A stretch of 64,000 nucleotides of DNA from Paracidovorax cattleyae (GTDB lineage Bacteria > Pseudomonadota > Gammaproteobacteria > Burkholderiales > Burkholderiaceae_C), in the NCBI RefSeq assembly GCF_900104515.1, contig NZ_FNJL01000003.1:186001-250000 (forward strand). The letters are read 5' to 3'. The position numbers were made by a program, and so were the translations under genes. The notes under the pieces were generated by a model. It saw only the letters and a list, made by a program, of their open reading frames with translations. It was not told where the DNA came from and made no database searches. This document shows positions 45,329 to 54,420 of this stretch, piece after piece. Each line of letters starts with the position of its first letter. The stretch's first letter is position 1.

Positions 45329-46141
45329 TCAGCCACTGTGGCTGTTGGCTTGGAACCGCTTCACGAAGGCCTGGAAGCGCTCGGTCTTGGGGTTGGCGAA
45401 GACATCTGCAGGAGGACCGTCTTCGATGATGGCGCCCTGGTAGAAGAACAGCAGGCGGTCGGCGACGTCGCGCGCGAACTGCATCTCGTGGGTCACGATG
45501 ATCATGGTCATGCCCTCGTTGCTGAGGTCGCGCAAGGTCTTGAGAACCTCTTCGACCAGCTCCGGATCGAGCGCCGAGGTGACCTCGTCGAACAGCATGA
45601 CCTTGGGACGCATGGCCAGCGCGCGTGCGATGGCTACGCGCTGCTGCTGGCCACCGGACAGCTGCGACGGGAAGTGGTTCGCGCGCTCCGCCAGCCCCAC
45701 CTTCTTCAGCAGCGTCAGCGCGTGGGCACGGGCGTCGGCCTTCGATTCCCTGTTCACGAGGACCGGCCCCATCATCACGTTCTCGAGCGCGGTCTTGTGC
45801 GGGAACAGGTTGTAGTTCTGGAACACCATGCCGGCCTTGGTCCGCAGATGAGCGATGGAACCTTCGGTCTGGCGGCGCCGTCCGGAGCCGGCAGCCGCAC
45901 CGTCGTATCCGACCGCATCGCCGTCCACCAGGATCTGGCCGGACTGGAACTCCTCAAGGAAGTTGATGCAGCGCAACAGCGTGGACTTGCCGGAGCCGCT
46001 GGGCCCGACGAGGACGACGACTTCGCCTTCCTTCACGTCGAAGGAGATGTCACGCAGGACCTGGTTGGCGCCGAAGCTCTTGGACACACCCTTGACTTGG
46101 ATCATGGTGCGGCGCGGCGAGGTGGAATGGGCAAGGTTCAT
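45329..46141 (-). CDS. Polar amino acid ABC transporter ATP-binding protein (set B)
   Basis: A 270-residue ATPase with Walker [12 protein letters not shown], signature [17 protein letters not shown] and Walker [15 protein letters not shown]. An insertion between strands ([18 protein letters not shown]) is typical of the arginine/ectoine-like subgroup. It pairs with the permeases and binding protein upstream. Separated by 9 bp from the permease gene before it. Confidence 0.9.
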   Translation of the reverse strand: MNLAHSTSPRRTMIQVKGVSKSFGANQVLRDISFDVKEGEVVVLVGPSGSGKSTLLRCINFLEEFQSGQILVDGDAVGYDGAAAGSGRRRQTEGSIAHLRTKAGMVFQNYNLFPHKTALENVMMGPVLVNRESKADARAHALTLLKKVGLAERANHFPSQLSGGQQQRVAIARALAMRPKVMLFDEVTSALDPELVEEVLKTLRDLSNEGMTMIIVTHEMQFARDVADRLLFFYQGAIIEDGPPADVFANPKTERFQAFVKRFQANSHSG

Positions 46142-46150
46142 CGTCGGCCT

Positions 46151-46792
46151 TCAGGACGTTTGGAAGCGGCGCTGCAGGTAGCTGGCGCCGAGCGAAATGG
46201 GGTAGCAGATGCAGAAATAGATGAGCATCACGGCGAAGAAGATCTCGAAGGCCGCGAGCGTCCGCTCCACGACCTCGCGTGACGCATAAGTCAGCTCCCA
46301 GACGCCGACGATGGACGCGTAGGACGTGCTCTTCACCGCGATGGAGGCGGTCGTGACCAGCGGCGGCAGCGCCAGGCGCATGCCCAGCGGCAGTTGGACC
46401 TGCAGCAGGATCTGGTGCTTGCGCAGGCCGATGGCCATGCCCGCCTCGACGGTGGTCTTGGGTACTGCAGCAATCGAGCCTCGTACGATGTCCGCGACGA
46501 AGGCCGCGAAGTAGATGACCAGCGCGATGGTGGCCGCCACATAGTTGGGTGCGTCGATGCCCAGGCGCGGTAGGCCGAAGAACGCAATGAAGATCAGGAC
46601 CAGCACCGGAACGCCGCGCACGATGTAGACGTACACGGCCAGCACCGCGCGGACCACCGGACCGCCGAGCGCGGCGAACACGCCGAGCAGCGTGCCCAGC
46701 AGGAAGCTGAACACCACGGTGGCGGCAGCGATCTCCAGGGTCACGACCGTGGCCCTGAGCAGATAGTTGAGGTTGAGGAATGCGACGTCCAT
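46151..46792 (-). CDS. Polar amino acid ABC transporter permease (set B, second)
   Basis: A 213-residue permease: VYVYIVRGVPVLVLIFIAFFGLP and the EAA loop EAGMAIGLRKHQILLQVQLPLG. Six bases separate it from the previous permease gene. Together with its neighbour it forms the membrane part of importer B. Confidence 0.9.
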   Translation of the reverse strand: MDVAFLNLNYLLRATVVTLEIAAATVVFSFLLGTLLGVFAALGGPVVRAVLAVYVYIVRGVPVLVLIFIAFFGLPRLGIDAPNYVAATIALVIYFAAFVADIVRGSIAAVPKTTVEAGMAIGLRKHQILLQVQLPLGMRLALPPLVTTASIAVKSTSYASIVGVWELTYASREVVERTLAAFEIFFAVMLIYFCICYPISLGASYLQRRFQTS

Positions 46793-46798
46793 GGCGGT

Positions 46799-47452
46799 TC
46801 AGCGACGCTTGCCTGCGGGCACCTCGAGCCAACGGAACAGGCCGCTGGCAAGGGTCGTCAGGACGAGATAGAAGATGGCGACGACGATGAACACCTCGTA
46901 CGAGGCGGCCGTCCGTTCCATGATGAGCTTGCCGGTCAGGGTGAGGTCGACCACGCCGATGCCGGCGACCAGCGATGTGTCTTTGATGAGCACCACCACC
47001 TGGTTGCCGATGGCAGGCACAACCTTCAGTACGGCTTGCGGCAACACGACGCGGAAGAACACGCCCACGGGCTTGAAACCGATGGCGCGCCCCGCGTCCC
47101 ATTGCGTCCTGGGCACGGCGCCCACGCCACCCCGGAACACTTCTGCCAGATAGGCCGTGTGCTGTACAGCGATGGCAATCGCACCGCAGTACAGGCCGTC
47201 GAGCCGGGAACCCAGCAGCGGTGCCCCGTAGTAGACAACCAGGATGAGCAGGAACGTGGGTACGTTCCTCAGGAACTCGATGACAGCGTACGCAGGCATC
47301 CAGACCAGTGCCTTGCTGGAGATGCGTGCAAGGACCAGGAGCATGCCCAGCACCAACGCGGCAGGCAGGCACATCGCAACGAGTGCCAGCGTGACCAGGA
47401 AGCCGTCCACGAACTCGGGCAGCCATCCTGCAACCGTGTTGAGCCAGTTCAT
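46799..47452 (-). CDS. Polar amino acid ABC transporter permease (set B, first)
   Basis: A 217-residue permease of the same family: YAVIEFLRNVPTFLLILVVYYG and the EAA loop WDAGRAIGFKPVGVFFRVVLPQ. It follows the binding protein by 28 bp. The operon order binding protein-permease-permease-ATPase is the standard one for importer B, and is reordered in set A. Confidence 0.9.
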   Translation of the reverse strand: MNWLNTVAGWLPEFVDGFLVTLALVAMCLPAALVLGMLLVLARISSKALVWMPAYAVIEFLRNVPTFLLILVVYYGAPLLGSRLDGLYCGAIAIAVQHTAYLAEVFRGGVGAVPRTQWDAGRAIGFKPVGVFFRVVLPQAVLKVVPAIGNQVVVLIKDTSLVAGIGVVDLTLTGKLIMERTAASYEVFIVVAIFYLVLTTLASGLFRWLEVPAGKRR

Positions 47453-47480
47453 TCCAATGTCCTCCGTGTCGCCGCTGCGA

Positions 47481-48314
47481 TTACTTCGGGTTCACGTAGT
47501 ACTTGGCGTTCAGCGCGTCTTTGCCGAACCACTTCTTGTAGCTGGCGGCATAGTCGTTGAACATCGAGCCGGAGCGCATCTCGTTGACGTAGGTGTCCAG
47601 CGCCAGCCACCACTTGAAATCGCCTTGCTTCATGTAGATGGCGTTGTTCGTGACGGCCGACATACGCTCGTCCAGGATACGAACGTCCTTATTCTGCGAG
47701 GCGTACCACAGAGCCACCGGCTCATCGAGCTGGGCGGCATCCACGCGGCCGCCCTTGACGGCAGTGAACTGCGCGCCGATGGAGTCCAGCGTCGTGGTCT
47801 TCGCCTTGCCGAAGAACTGCTTCGCACGGTCAGCTTGAATTGGCGTCGACAGGATGGCCGTGTTGACCTTGTCGTTGTTCAAGTCCGCGAAGGTCTTGAA
47901 CTTCGAGTCCGACTTCACGATGACCACGATGGACGAGTCGATGTAGCCGCGGGTGAACGCGACCCGCGCGACCCGGTCGGGCAGGATGGTGGCCACGTGG
48001 ATGCCGAAGTCGACCTTGCCGCTGTTGACGTTCTCCCAGCGCGCGGCCGAGCTCTGCTTCACGAACTCGATGTGCTTGGGGTCGTCGCTGCCGAACAGGC
48101 CCTTGGCGATGAGCTTGGCGACGTCGATGTCGAACCCGGAGAGCTCGCCCTTTTCGTTCACGAAGCCGAACGGTGGGGATTCGCTGCTGACGCCGACGAT
48201 GACCTTGCCGCGGGCAAGCACTTCATCCAGCTTGGACTTTTCCTGCGCCATGGCGGCGTGCGACATGAACATGTTCGCGAGAAGCATGCTGGCGGCGGCA
48301 AGTAGTTTGCGCAT
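47481..48314 (-). CDS. Family 3 amino acid-binding protein (set B)
   Basis: A 277-residue periplasmic binding protein with signal peptide MRKLLAAASMLLANMFMSHA and cleavage after AMA. The mature N-terminus KLDEVLARGKVIVGVSSESPPFGF and FDIDVAKLIAKGLFG are classic for SBP_bac_3. It lies 61 bp after the DUF4392 gene and belongs to importer B. Ligand unknown, probably an acidic or polar amino acid derivative in view of the cyclase-like neighbours. Confidence 0.88.
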   Translation of the reverse strand: MRKLLAAASMLLANMFMSHAAMAQEKSKLDEVLARGKVIVGVSSESPPFGFVNEKGELSGFDIDVAKLIAKGLFGSDDPKHIEFVKQSSAARWENVNSGKVDFGIHVATILPDRVARVAFTRGYIDSSIVVIVKSDSKFKTFADLNNDKVNTAILSTPIQADRAKQFFGKAKTTTLDSIGAQFTAVKGGRVDAAQLDEPVALWYASQNKDVRILDERMSAVTNNAIYMKQGDFKWWLALDTYVNEMRSGSMFNDYAASYKKWFGKDALNAKYYVNPK

Positions 48315-48375
48315 GAGGAACCTCTTTTCGGTTGGGGATGGGGACTGGGAAATCGGGTGGGGTGCGTGCCTGTGC

Positions 48376-49371
48376 CTACTTCAGCGCAGGACGCACCACG
48401 GTGCGGAGCAGCTCGGCGAAGGCCACGTGGGTCTCCAGCGGCAGGCCGTCGACGTTGGCGTCAACGACGTTCTGCACGGAGTTGATGAGGCCGATATCGA
48501 CACCACGGTTGAGCAGCTGGCGCTCCATCTCGGGGGTGTGGACCAAGCGGGCGTCGCCGCGGCGCGCCGCCATCGCGGCAACGATGGCGTTGCAACCCCA
48601 ATTGCTGCAAGCTGCCGTCACGAGCGCGTCCGCGGTTGTGACCGCGGCGATGGTTTCGCCGAACTTCACGTGCTTCGCCACCGCATCGGTCACGGCACCC
48701 ATCCCGATTTCGTTGCCGCCATCTCCGACGGCGACCGTGGGGATGCCTCGCTCCTGCGCCTCTTCGAAGAGCAGGTCGATGCGCGAGCGTCCCATGCCGT
48801 AGTCGATGGCACGCATGCTGTAGTACACGCCGTCCCGCGCACGGCCGACGCGCTCGGTCGAAAAGAACAGCGCAGGCTCGTAGCGGTCCAGCAGCTGGCT
48901 CGCCTCGGCCTTGGCCTCACCGTCCGATGTCGTGAACGGAAGCATCGAGGCAACGGCAAGGCTGCCGTCCTTCGCCGCAATTTGCGCCAGTTCGAAGGGC
49001 AGAACCGTGAGCCCCGCACTCGTCAGGATTTCCCGCATGCCCGGCAGCAGCGTCTCTTCGGCGATGAGAACGCAGTGCACCCGCTTGGCGATGGCGAGCG
49101 CGCGGATGACCACGGCCGCGCCCGCCGGGCCGTCGTTCTCGCCGATGTAGGGAGATATCCACGCGCGAGAGACCGAGCCCGTCGTGACGAACACCGTTGC
49201 GCCGTCCGGGACCGCCAGCAGCGCCTCGGCAGCGGCGCCAACCAGCGAGCAGCCCTGGCGGGCAAAAGCCGCTTCGAAGAGGTACTCGACGCCGCGACCA
49301 CCCACATCCATGCTGACCAGCTTGTCGAGCCGCGCGTCGATGGCGGCGATGAGCTTGGGGTCCATGGTCAT
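48376..49371 (-). CDS. DUF4392 protein, D-glutamate cyclase-like (copy 1)
   Basis: A 331-residue protein of the DUF4392 family, whose eukaryotic member is D-glutamate cyclase (D-glutamate to 5-oxo-D-proline plus water). Family blocks: TVFVTTGSVSRAWISPYIGE, ENDGPAGAAVVIRAL, TERVGRARDGVYYSMRA and VGDGGNEIGMGAV, then NWGCNAIVAAMAA. The start overlaps the PLP-enzyme stop by 4 bp. A second, diverged DUF4392 gene is two genes upstream. Cyclase or lactamase activity on a glutamate-like substrate is inferred from the family. Confidence 0.8.
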   Translation of the reverse strand: MTMDPKLIAAIDARLDKLVSMDVGGRGVEYLFEAAFARQGCSLVGAAAEALLAVPDGATVFVTTGSVSRAWISPYIGENDGPAGAAVVIRALAIAKRVHCVLIAEETLLPGMREILTSAGLTVLPFELAQIAAKDGSLAVASMLPFTTSDGEAKAEASQLLDRYEPALFFSTERVGRARDGVYYSMRAIDYGMGRSRIDLLFEEAQERGIPTVAVGDGGNEIGMGAVTDAVAKHVKFGETIAAVTTADALVTAACSNWGCNAIVAAMAARRGDARLVHTPEMERQLLNRGVDIGLINSVQNVVDANVDGLPLETHVAFAELLRTVVRPALK

Positions 49372-50651
49372 TTCGTGTCTCCCAGGACGAGCTTGGACAG
49401 TTCTTCCGGCAGGTGAACGATGCGCGCAACCGCGTCGAAGGACGCGACCATCGCCTCCACGACCTTGTCCATCCCGCCCAGGCGTTCGATGGCTCCGTGG
49501 GTCGGCTTGAGCCGGACGGAAACCCGTGCCCCCGGCTGACCATGGGTGTTGACGGTGAGGATGCCGTGGTCGCGCAGCAGCACGGCGCCCAGCGCGGAAG
49601 TAATCTCCGCTGACGTCACTCCAGCGCCTTCGGTGCTGCGGCCGGCGCGGCGAAAGACCTCCTTCATGGCCAGGTCCTCGTGAATCATCGGGCCGAGGTC
49701 GCTGACCCCCACAAGGTCCGCGCCCATGCGCTCGCGCAGCGCCCGGCCCAGCGCCTGGCCGCTTTCAGCTTCGTCGAGCAGGTCCTTCGGAGAGAAGCGC
49801 TGAATCGAGCGCAGTGCACTGGCGGCGATGGGCGCCCGCGCTTCCATGCCGAACTCGGACGCCTTCGCAGACACACGAGTCACCAGCGCGGGGCGACCGA
49901 CCACCAGGCCGGACCGCGGGCCAGACAGGCCTGCTTTGTCGCAGTTGGTGATGGCCAGGTCGCCGCCGAGCTGCAAGCTCTTTACGCCGCCGCGCAAGAC
50001 GGGTCGCATGCGGGCACCGTAGGCTTCATCCAGAAGGACCGTCGCACCCTGACGCTTGGCCAGGGCCGCCACGTCCATGGCAATGTGGTCTTCCAGGAAC
50101 TCCAGGCTGCTGGTCACGGTGGTCACGACCACCAGCCCGGGCTTCACGTCTTCGACGTGCTTGGCCCAGTCCTTGTCGCCCTGGACCTCGAACAGGGTTA
50201 CCCCCGCGATGGCGCATCCACGGACGACGGAGGCGTGCGAGCGGCCGGATGGCGGCACCACGGAGACGATGTCCTTGCCGCCTGCCAAGGCCGCAATCGT
50301 GGCGATGATGCCGGCGCTGGTACGGTTCACGACAGCAACGCTGTCATCGGGCAGTCCGCCCATGTGTTCCACCGCGACGCGGCGCAGCTCTTCGGCGAAC
50401 AGGCCCGGGCCGACCCATTCTTCGCAGTGCGTGTTCAGGTCCTCGACCTTCAGCGGGAACTCGCGCTGGTTTCCAGTGAAGACACCGATGGACTCAGGGC
50501 CGAGGCGCCGGACCCGCTCAGCAGCGATGGTCTGGCCATTGCGCAGGCGGCGTGCCTCGTCGACGCTCGACTTGATGATTTGACCGCGCGCGAAGCCGAC
50601 CACAGGGTCGAGCTCGTTGCCGAACGCGTCGGTTGATTTCTTTTCTTGCAT
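49368..50651 (-). CDS. SelA-like PLP-dependent enzyme
   Basis: A 427-residue fold-type I PLP enzyme of the SelA/DgaE-like group (selenocysteine synthase relatives, including sugar-acid ammonia-lyases). VAVVNRTSAGIIATIAALAGG is the phosphate-binding region, ATVLLDEAYGARM carries the PLP Asp, and the Schiff-base lysine is in ITNCDKAGLSGPRSGLV. It lies between the two DUF4392 genes, 12 bp after one and overlapping the other. An amino-group elimination, racemisation or aldol-type reaction on the imported amino acid is plausible; no close characterised relative recognised. Confidence 0.78.
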   Translation of the reverse strand: MQEKKSTDAFGNELDPVVGFARGQIIKSSVDEARRLRNGQTIAAERVRRLGPESIGVFTGNQREFPLKVEDLNTHCEEWVGPGLFAEELRRVAVEHMGGLPDDSVAVVNRTSAGIIATIAALAGGKDIVSVVPPSGRSHASVVRGCAIAGVTLFEVQGDKDWAKHVEDVKPGLVVVTTVTSSLEFLEDHIAMDVAALAKRQGATVLLDEAYGARMRPVLRGGVKSLQLGGDLAITNCDKAGLSGPRSGLVVGRPALVTRVSAKASEFGMEARAPIAASALRSIQRFSPKDLLDEAESGQALGRALRERMGADLVGVSDLGPMIHEDLAMKEVFRRAGRSTEGAGVTSAEITSALGAVLLRDHGILTVNTHGQPGARVSVRLKPTHGAIERLGGMDKVVEAMVASFDAVARIVHLPEELSKLVLGDTK

Positions 50652-50663
50652 GAGACTTCCTTG

Positions 50664-51743
50664 TCACGCAGCCTTGGCCGTCCGAATGGAGATGGACGCC
50701 ACGGTCTTGAGGAGGGTGACGAATGCCAGGTGGCCGACGAAGTCGATGCCGTCCACCACCATCGTCTGCTTGGATGTCGCACCGTCGCGGGCACCAGCGG
50801 CCACGGTGACGGCGATGAGCTCGTGCTCGGTGTCTTTGTCGTGCAGCAGCTCCGCATCGTCCAGGAGGACGGCAAGAGCTGCCGCCACAGCGCAGGCTCC
50901 CCAGTTGGAAACCGCTGCACTCACCGTGACGTCGGTTGCCACCACGGTAACCACACCGGAGGCGTGGCCGGCCAAGGAGCGGCCGAGCAACGGAAGCACA
51001 TCGCGGATGGCCTCGCGGACGGCGCCGAAGCCCACTTCGTTGCCGCCGTCGCCGATGCCGACGGTGAGAATCCCAGCCTCGGCTGCGTGGTAAGCGAGCA
51101 GATAGACATAGCCCACGGTCAACGGGTCCCGGCAGTCGCCTCGGACGCCGTGGAACTGCCCTTCCACGTTGGGACCGTCGCGCTCGACGAAGACCACAGC
51201 GCTGGGCTGGTACGTCTCGACCAGCTCACGCGAGCGCGTCTGCCCCGCGTTCAGCCCGATGGGAAAGGACTCGACGGTTACCGGCTCGAACCTGAAGCCG
51301 ACCCGCTGTGAGGCCCACGTGGCGAGCTTGGCGTTGATGAGCTCGATGGCCGCTGCAACGGGCGGGAGGTGGGCGTCTTCGGTAATGAAGACCACCTTTG
51401 CCTTCAGCCCCTTCACCAGTGCCACGGCCAGCGCCGCTGCGCCGACCGGGCCGTCCGTCTCGCCAACAGGCAGGTTGGGCGCGACGCCCGCACCCGTGGC
51501 GATGAACACGGTGCTACCTGGCGCGACCTTCTCTTTCAGCGCGGCCGCGGCCGCCATGGAGAGAGGCCCGCCATGGTGGGAGCGACACACCTCGTACATC
51601 GGTACGACGATGCCGGGCGGCAGTCCGCCGCTCAGCGGCCGAATCTCCAGGGTCATCAGGCGGTCGATTCGGTTGCCCGACTCGACCTGTTCCGATGTCA
51701 GCGCCCTGGTCCAGGCCGCTGCCGATGTCATAGAGGTGGTCAC
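50664..51743 (-). CDS. DUF4392 protein, D-glutamate cyclase-like (copy 2)
   Basis: A 359-residue paralogue of the first DUF4392 protein with an N-terminal extension (ALTSEQVESGNRIDRLMTLE). Matching blocks: STVFIATGAGVAPNLPVGET, DGPVGAAALAVALVKG, VFVERDGPNVEGQFHGVRG, GIGDGGNEVGFGAV and SNWGACAVAAALAVL. The two copies differ widely, so they may form a hetero-oligomer or act on consecutive or stereoisomeric substrates. 12 bp separate it from the aldehyde dehydrogenase gene upstream. Confidence 0.8.
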   Translation of the reverse strand: MTTSMTSAAAWTRALTSEQVESGNRIDRLMTLEIRPLSGGLPPGIVVPMYEVCRSHHGGPLSMAAAAALKEKVAPGSTVFIATGAGVAPNLPVGETDGPVGAAALAVALVKGLKAKVVFITEDAHLPPVAAAIELINAKLATWASQRVGFRFEPVTVESFPIGLNAGQTRSRELVETYQPSAVVFVERDGPNVEGQFHGVRGDCRDPLTVGYVYLLAYHAAEAGILTVGIGDGGNEVGFGAVREAIRDVLPLLGRSLAGHASGVVTVVATDVTVSAAVSNWGACAVAAALAVLLDDAELLHDKDTEHELIAVTVAAGARDGATSKQTMVVDGIDFVGHLAFVTLLKTVASISIRTAKAA

Positions 51744-51755
51744 GGTTGCTCCGCG

Positions 51756-53252
51756 TCAGATGCCGTAGGTCACGCTCTTGCGGCTGGTGTAGCTCTCGAG
51801 GGCACCCTCGATGGAGTACTCCGCACCGATGCCGCTCTGCTTGGCGCCGCCGTACGACATGCCGGGAATCTGGCCGCCCGCACGGTTGACCTGAATCCAG
51901 CCCGCGTCCAGCGCCTCGGTGGCGCGCATGGCCGCGTTGATGTCGTTCGTGAACACGTAGGCGGCCAGGCCGTAGTGCGTGTCGTTGGCCATGGCCAGGA
52001 CCTGGGCCTCGTCCTTCCATGGAATCGCGACCAGCACCGGGCCAAAGACCTCTTCCTTGGCGATGCGCCAGGTGTTGTCCACGCCGCTGAAGATGACCGG
52101 GGTCGGGAAGTAGCCCTTGGCATCGGCGGTCGCGGGCGGCAGCTTGCCCGTCTCGACCTTGGCCCCGGCGTCGATGGCTTCCTTGATGAAGCAGCAGACC
52201 GCGGTGTAGCGCTCGGCGTTGATGACGGCGCCGATGTCGCTGGTCTCATCAAGCGCGTCGCCGACCTTCAGTGCGTTGACCTTGTCCACCAGACGCGGCA
52301 TGACCTTGGCCCAGACCGACTCGTGGATGAACAGGCGCGAGCCTGCGGTGCACGACTGGCCTTGGCGGGCGAAGCGCATTGCCGCGATGATGTTGTTGAC
52401 CGTGGTGTCGAGCTGCGTGTCGCCGGCGACGTCCGGGTAGACGATGCAGGGGCTCTTGCCGCCCAGTTCCAGCGTCAGATGGCCGATGCGGTCGGCGACG
52501 GCATGCGCGACCTTCTGGCCGACTTCGTGAGAGCCAGTGAACGACACCTTGGCCACGTCGGCGTGCTGGCTCAGCGGGGCGCCGGCGGCCAGGCCTTCAC
52601 CGGTCACGACGTTGAAGACGCCAGGCGGGAAGATGTCGGCGGCCAGTTCGGCGATGCGGATGACGGCCAGCGGGGCGTCTTCGGCGGGCTTGAGCACCAA
52701 GGTGTTGCCCGTGCCCAGAGACATGCCAATCTTCACGGCGGCCAGGACCAGTGGCGAGTTCCACGGAATGATGGCGCCGACCACGCCGAAGGGCTCACGG
52801 GTGGTGTAGCTGAACAGGCCGGGACCCAGCGGCAGGGTCTCACCCTTCTGCTCGGCGATGACGCCGCCGTAGTAGCGCAGCACTTCCGCCGTGCTGGCGA
52901 CCTCGGGGCGGCTCTGCGTGCGCAATGCGTTGCCGGTCTCGGCCGCGAGCAGCTTGGAGATTTCTTCGGCATGCGCCGTGATGCGGTTGCCGAACTCGAT
53001 GAGCATGGCGCCGCGCTCACGCGCTGCGCGGCGACGCCACTTGGGAAATGCCGCCTTGGCCGCTGCGACCGCGGCGTTCACGTCGCGTGCATCTGCCGCG
53101 CCGACATTGGCGATGGTGTCCAGGCGGCAAGGGTTGATGACGGCCAGGGTCGCGCCGCCAATCGGCTTGGACCATTCGCCGTTGATGAAGTTGCCGGACA
53201 GGCCGGCGGTGGGCAGCTTGACGTCGCCGTAGGATTGGGTGGAATTGCTCAC
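51756..53252 (-). CDS. NAD(P)-dependent aldehyde dehydrogenase
   Basis: A 498-residue ALDH. NFINGEWSKP opens the domain; cofactor motif GSHEVGQKVAHAVADRIG; catalytic Glu in TLELGGKSPCIV; catalytic Cys in RQGQSCTAGSRLF; EVFGPVLVAIPW near the C-terminus. The start is a GTG at 53252 (VSNSTQSYG), since an in-frame upstream ATG has no homology. It is 31 bp after the hydroxyacid dehydrogenase gene. It would oxidise a semialdehyde released in the pathway. Confidence 0.88.
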   Translation of the reverse strand: MSNSTQSYGDVKLPTAGLSGNFINGEWSKPIGGATLAVINPCRLDTIANVGAADARDVNAAVAAAKAAFPKWRRRAARERGAMLIEFGNRITAHAEEISKLLAAETGNALRTQSRPEVASTAEVLRYYGGVIAEQKGETLPLGPGLFSYTTREPFGVVGAIIPWNSPLVLAAVKIGMSLGTGNTLVLKPAEDAPLAVIRIAELAADIFPPGVFNVVTGEGLAAGAPLSQHADVAKVSFTGSHEVGQKVAHAVADRIGHLTLELGGKSPCIVYPDVAGDTQLDTTVNNIIAAMRFARQGQSCTAGSRLFIHESVWAKVMPRLVDKVNALKVGDALDETSDIGAVINAERYTAVCCFIKEAIDAGAKVETGKLPPATADAKGYFPTPVIFSGVDNTWRIAKEEVFGPVLVAIPWKDEAQVLAMANDTHYGLAAYVFTNDINAAMRATEALDAGWIQVNRAGGQIPGMSYGGAKQSGIGAEYSIEGALESYTSRKSVTYGI

Positions 53253-53283
53253 GTGTAGCTCGCTGAAGATGGAATGAACAGGC

Positions 53284-54171
53284 TCAGGCGGCTGCTTGCA
53301 GGCGCACGCCCAGCAGCTCTTCGTAGAGTTCGCAGATGCTGGTGGAGTCCTTGCCACCCAGGCCTTTGGCGCGCGCGGCGTTGTAGGTCTGCTTGACCAG
53401 CTGGCCCAGCGGCATCGGGTAGCTGGAGAACTCGTCCAGGCACAGACCGATGTCCTTGTGCATCAGGTCGATGGCGAAGAGGGCGGGACGCTCTTGCGTG
53501 AAGAGGGTCTTGTGGAACCAGTCGAGCATCTTGCTGCCCGCCATGCCGGCGGACAGGACGTCGCACAGCACTTCCAGATTGCCGCCAGCCTTGACGCTTG
53601 CCGCGAGGACTTCACCCAGAGCCACCGTGTTGATGGCCACGATGAGGTTGTGGCTCAGCTTGGTCAGCTGGCCAGAACCGATGGGGCCGCAATGGACGAT
53701 GCGGCCGGCCAGGTGCTCGAGCACCGGCTTGACCTGCTCGAGGACGGCAGCTTCGCCGCCGACCATCAGCACGAGCTTGCCGTTGGTGGCGCCTGCCACA
53801 CCGCCGCTGACGGGGGAGTCGAGGAAAGCCACGCCTTTGTCGGCGGCCGCCTTGGCCAGCTCCTTCGTGGTTTCCGGGTCGACTGTGCTGAAGTCAATCA
53901 GCACCGCGCCCTTGCCGGCCGAGCTCAGCACGCCATCCGGGCCGCTCACGGCGGCGCGCAGGATGCCCGGCGTCGGCAGGCTGAACATGACGGCGTCGGC
54001 ACCTTCTGCTGCCGCCTTGGGGCTCTTCGCCGCTGCGGCCCCCTTCACGACCAACTCCTTGACTGCGGCCTCATTGGGGTCGAAGACGGAGACCTTGTGG
54101 CCTGCCGCGACCAGGCGCGCGGCCATCTGCGCGCCCATCTTGCCCACACCGATAAATGCAACGTTCTTCAT
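53284..54171 (-). CDS. Beta-hydroxyacid dehydrogenase (3-hydroxyisobutyrate/tartronate-semialdehyde reductase family)
   Basis: A 295-residue protein: Rossmann motif FIGVGKMGAQMAARLVAAG at residues 5-23, substrate motif DSPVSGGVAGATNG, and catalytic lysine in GQLTKLSHNLIVAIN. It is the first gene of the 13-gene operon. The family interconverts 3-hydroxyacids and semialdehydes with NAD(P), and so pairs logically with the adjacent aldehyde dehydrogenase: hydroxyacid to semialdehyde to acid. Confidence 0.87.
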   Translation of the reverse strand: MKNVAFIGVGKMGAQMAARLVAAGHKVSVFDPNEAAVKELVVKGAAAAKSPKAAAEGADAVMFSLPTPGILRAAVSGPDGVLSSAGKGAVLIDFSTVDPETTKELAKAAADKGVAFLDSPVSGGVAGATNGKLVLMVGGEAAVLEQVKPVLEHLAGRIVHCGPIGSGQLTKLSHNLIVAINTVALGEVLAASVKAGGNLEVLCDVLSAGMAGSKMLDWFHKTLFTQERPALFAIDLMHKDIGLCLDEFSSYPMPLGQLVKQTYNAARAKGLGGKDSTSICELYEELLGVRLQAAA

Positions 54172-54269
54172 AACTGTCTAGCGCTCCTGTTTGGATGGGC
54201 CGGACTTTATGGAGAGCAGTCGCGCAGGATAAGACCACTGCTGCTTACGTGGAGCGTTAGAATTTCTTT

Positions 54270-54325
54270 CGTTTCATGTCGCCATGAAACGGTGCAGGCT
54301 GCATGGCTCGGTAATTGCATGCAAT
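54270..54325. promoter_or_regulatory. Palindromic operators between the LysR gene and the catabolic operon
   Basis: Perfect palindrome with 9-bp arms CGTTTCATG and CATGAAACG around TCGC (54270-54291), and a second perfect 12-bp palindrome ATTGCATGCAAT (54314-54325). They lie 99 bp before the operon start (minus) and 95 bp before the LysR start (plus), the usual position for a LysR-type regulator binding a shared intergenic region. Binding is inferred. Confidence 0.6.
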
Positions 54326-54420
54326 CTCCCTTCGCTCATTTATCAGAGGGAAAACCCTGAGTTGCACCGCAACATGCATAAACGCCCGACCATGGGTCGC
54401 GTAAGGTTTTCTATCTCCTC

